Source: Competibacteraceae bacterium UBA3908 (GTDB lineage Bacteria > Pseudomonadota > Gammaproteobacteria > Competibacterales > Competibacteraceae). Taken from it: a stretch of 15,382 nt of DNA. A program made the position numbers and the translations under genes. The notes under the pieces are model-generated. The model was given only the letters and a program-made list of their open reading frames with translations. It ran no database searches and had not been told where the DNA came from. Where the stretch lies: NCBI GenBank assembly GCA_002391525.1, contig DGFE01000146.1, forward strand, positions 1-15,382, given 5' to 3'. This document shows positions 13,431 through 15,382 of the stretch, in pieces (the first letter of the stretch is position 1; each line of letters starts with the position of its first letter).

Positions 13431-15382
13431 ATGACTACCGCAATTCTCGTCGTCCCCACCGAGCAACGGGTCGGGCTGACCACCGTTGCCCTCGGCCTGG
13501 TGCACGCGCTCGACCGCGAAGGGATTCCGGTCGGTTTCTGCAAGCCCATCAGTCAACCACACGCCACCGACACCGGCCCGGAGCGCTCGACCCGGCTGGC
13601 GCGGATCGTCTCCAGCCTGAAACCACCCGAACCGATTCCCGTCGACGAAGCGGAAAGCCTGCTGGGCCACGACCGGGAAAACGTGCTGCTGGAGGAAGTC
13701 ATCGCCCGCTACGAGCAGGCGGCCCAGCACGCCAGCGTCGTCATCGTCGAGGGGCTGGTGGACACCGAGGAGCAATCCTACGGCACCCGCCTCAACGCCA
13801 AGATGGCCCAAACCCTGGACGCCAAGATCATCATCGTCACCGCCCCCGGCCGCGACAGGCCGCGACAGGTCGCCGACACCGTGGAAGTGGTCGCCCGCGC
13901 CTACGGCGGCATCCGGCACGAGCGGATGCTCGGCTGTATCCTGAATCTGCTGGATGCCCCGGTGGACCAGACCGGCCACCTCCGCTTCGATTTCAGTCGC
14001 GCCGAAAACGGCTACAACCCCAGCCACGAAGCCGAACTCCGCGCCGAGTGCGCCCGCCACTGGCCCGAGACCTTCAAGCTGCTGGGCTGCATTCCCTGGG
14101 AGCGGGAATTGATCGCCCCGCGCGTGGTCGACATCATGCACCTGATCGGCGCGCAGATTCTCAACGAAGGCCAATTGAACCGGCGCGTCACCCACGTCGC
14201 CCTGGGGGCCCCCACGCTGGCCAATTGCAGCCGGGAACTGCGACCCGGCGCCATGGTGATCATCCCCGGCGACCGCGACGATCTGCTGCTGGCCGTCTGC
14301 ATGGCGGCGATGAGCGGCACCCACGTCGCCGGCGTGCTGCTCACCGGCGGGTTCAAACCCGACCCGCGGGTCTGGAAACTGTGCGACCCGGCGCTGGAAG
14401 CCGGCCTGCCGGTGCTGACCATCCCCTTCGGCACTCTGCAGTCGGTGCTGTACCTGCCCTACCTCAATCTGGAAGTCCCGCTCGACGACCGCGACCGCAT
14501 GCGACAGGCGGTGGAAACGGTGGCTTCCCACATCAGTCTGGACTGGAAGGAACCACTGCTGAGCCGGATCGAGGAGCGGCGGCTCAGCCCGCCCGCGTTC
14601 CAGCATATGCTGGTGGAGCGTGCCCGCCGGGCCAACAAGCGCATCATCCTGCCCGAGGGCAACGAGCCGCGCACCATCGAAGCGGCCATCACCTGCCATC
14701 AGCGCGGCATCGCCCGCTGCGTGTTGATGGGCGACGCGGCGCGCATGCACCGGACCTGCGCCCATCGCGGCTTTAACCTCCCGCCGGACATCGAGATCAT
14801 CGACCCCACCCGGATCGACCGACGCTACATCGACGCGATGGTGGAACTGCGCCAGCACAAGGGGCTGACGCCGGGGCTGGCCGAGGAGGAGTTGCACGAC
14901 GCGGTGGTGCTGGGCACCATGATGCTGCATCTGGGCGAGGTGGACGGCCTGGTCTCCGGCGCCGTGCACACCACCGCCAATACCATCCGTCCGGCCTTGC
15001 AGTTGATCAAGACGGCGCCCGACGTTCGGCTGGTCTCGTCGATCTTCTTCATGTGCCTGCCGGAACAGGTGCTGGTTTACGGCGACTGCGCCATCAACAT
15101 CGACCCGAACGCCGAGGAGCTGGCCGACATCGCCATTCAGAGCGCCGAATCGGCCAAAGCCTTCGGCATCACCCCGCGGGTGGCGATGCTGAGCTACAGT
15201 ACCGGCACGTCCGGCAGCGGCAGCGACGTGGAAAAGGTCAAGGAGGCGACCCGGATCGCCCGGGAACGGCGGCCAGACTTGCTGATCGACGGTCCTCTGC
15301 AATACGACGCGGCGGCGATCAAGGACGTGGCGCAAAGCAAGGCGCCGGACAGCCGGGTGGCCGGCCGGGCCACGGTGTTCAT
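13431..15382 (+). CDS. pta: Phosphate acetyltransferase, long E. coli type (3' truncated by the window)
   Basis: The frame is open from the ATG at 13431 to the window edge, giving 650 visible codons; E. coli Pta is about 714 residues, so roughly 60 are missing. It converts acetyl-CoA and phosphate to acetyl phosphate. Domains in order: an N-terminal dethiobiotin-synthetase-like P-loop domain (about 1-220; VGLTTVALG at 14-22, FCKPISQPHA at 36-45), a DRTGG domain (about 220-330) and the catalytic PTA_PTB domain (from about 390), with RIILPEGNEPRT (404-415), GLVSGAVHTTANTIRPAL (506-523) and the signature MLSYSTGTSGSGSDVEKV (586-603). The N-terminal P-loop is degenerate, as in E. coli. GGAAGGG (13417-13423) lies 7 bases before the ATG. 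Acetate kinase is the usual partner and could follow outside the window. A hairpin between this gene and the CoA-transferase suggests separate transcription. Confidence 0.95.
   Translation, partial: MTTAILVVPTEQRVGLTTVALGLVHALDREGIPVGFCKPISQPHATDTGPERSTRLARIVSSLKPPEPIPVDEAESLLGHDRENVLLEEVIARYEQAAQHASVVIVEGLVDTEEQSYGTRLNAKMAQTLDAKIIIVTAPGRDRPRQVADTVEVVARAYGGIRHERMLGCILNLLDAPVDQTGHLRFDFSRAENGYNPSHEAELRAECARHWPETFKLLGCIPWERELIAPRVVDIMHLIGAQILNEGQLNRRVTHVALGAPTLANCSRELRPGAMVIIPGDRDDLLLAVCMAAMSGTHVAGVLLTGGFKPDPRVWKLCDPALEAGLPVLTIPFGTLQSVLYLPYLNLEVPLDDRDRMRQAVETVASHISLDWKEPLLSRIEERRLSPPAFQHMLVERARRANKRIILPEGNEPRTIEAAITCHQRGIARCVLMGDAARMHRTCAHRGFNLPPDIEIIDPTRIDRRYIDAMVELRQHKGLTPGLAEEELHDAVVLGTMMLHLGEVDGLVSGAVHTTANTIRPALQLIKTAPDVRLVSSIFFMCLPEQVLVYGDCAINIDPNAEELADIAIQSAESAKAFGITPRVAMLSYSTGTSGSGSDVEKVKEATRIARERRPDLLIDGPLQYDAAAIKDVAQSKAPDSRVAGRATVF

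Noticed and set aside
13848..13869. Tandem 10-bp repeat GGCCGCGACA (two copies plus two bases) inside pta
   Set aside because: The protein keeps the same length as E. coli Pta in this stretch and the frame is intact, so this is probably a chance result of GC-rich codons rather than a recent slippage event.
13389..15335. A 648-codon minus-strand frame opposite pta
   Set aside because: The plus-strand frame from 13431 matches long-type Pta over its whole visible length; the antisense product has no recognisable domain.

Overview
The window is high-GC DNA, densely packed, with short intergenic gaps and no RNA genes, insertion sequences, CRISPR arrays or phage genes that I can recognise. It looks like the chromosome of a proteobacterium, most likely a gammaproteobacterium. 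The copper ATPase has an E. coli CopA-like C-terminus, the phosphotransacetylase is the long E. coli-type form, and the histidine kinases and response regulator are of the FixL/FixJ class. The CoA-transferase and Pta genes would suit an organism that handles short-chain acids, for example a relative of the Competibacter group, but that placement is only an inference.

Layout. (1) Positions 1-434 (+): the C-terminal part of a Brp/Blh-type beta-carotene dioxygenase, the enzyme that makes retinal; its 5' end lies outside the window. (2) Positions 376-2055 (-): a two-gene unit. A response regulator fused to a PP2C/SpoIIE-type phosphatase is followed 3 bp later by an RsbW-like anti-sigma kinase whose end overlaps the dioxygenase gene tail to tail. 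This is most of a partner-switching module, but no STAS antagonist gene is visible here. (3) Positions 2056-2264: a divergent control region with a small AT-rich patch and an 11-bp direct repeat. (4) Positions 2265-9023 (+): a six-gene run, copA, a 26-codon membrane microprotein, a 103-residue membrane protein, two sensor histidine kinases and a FixJ/LuxR-type response regulator. Four of the five junctions are 4-bp stop/start overlaps and the fifth gap is 16 bp, so the run reads as one translationally coupled unit joining copper export to a two-kinase signalling system. (5) Positions 9053-9823 (-): a crotonase-fold enzyme whose active site looks more like a delta3,delta2-enoyl-CoA isomerase than a hydratase, convergent with the operon. 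(6) Positions 9953-13343 (+): nicotinate phosphoribosyltransferase and, 25 bp later, a 676-residue family I CoA-transferase with an extra C-terminal domain, ending in a good hairpin plus T-tract. (7) Positions 13431-15382 (+): phosphate acetyltransferase, cut by the window edge roughly 60 residues before its expected end.

How it may work together. The copA unit probably senses an envelope or redox/copper signal through two different membrane kinases and exports Cu(I). The CoA-transferase, Pta and crotonase-type genes belong to acyl-CoA and acetate metabolism. The PP2C/RsbW pair would convert a phosphorelay signal into control of a sigma factor or another target. The most interesting region is the copA-microprotein-kinase-kinase-regulator operon, including a cluster of Cys/His residues in the GAF domain of the first kinase.
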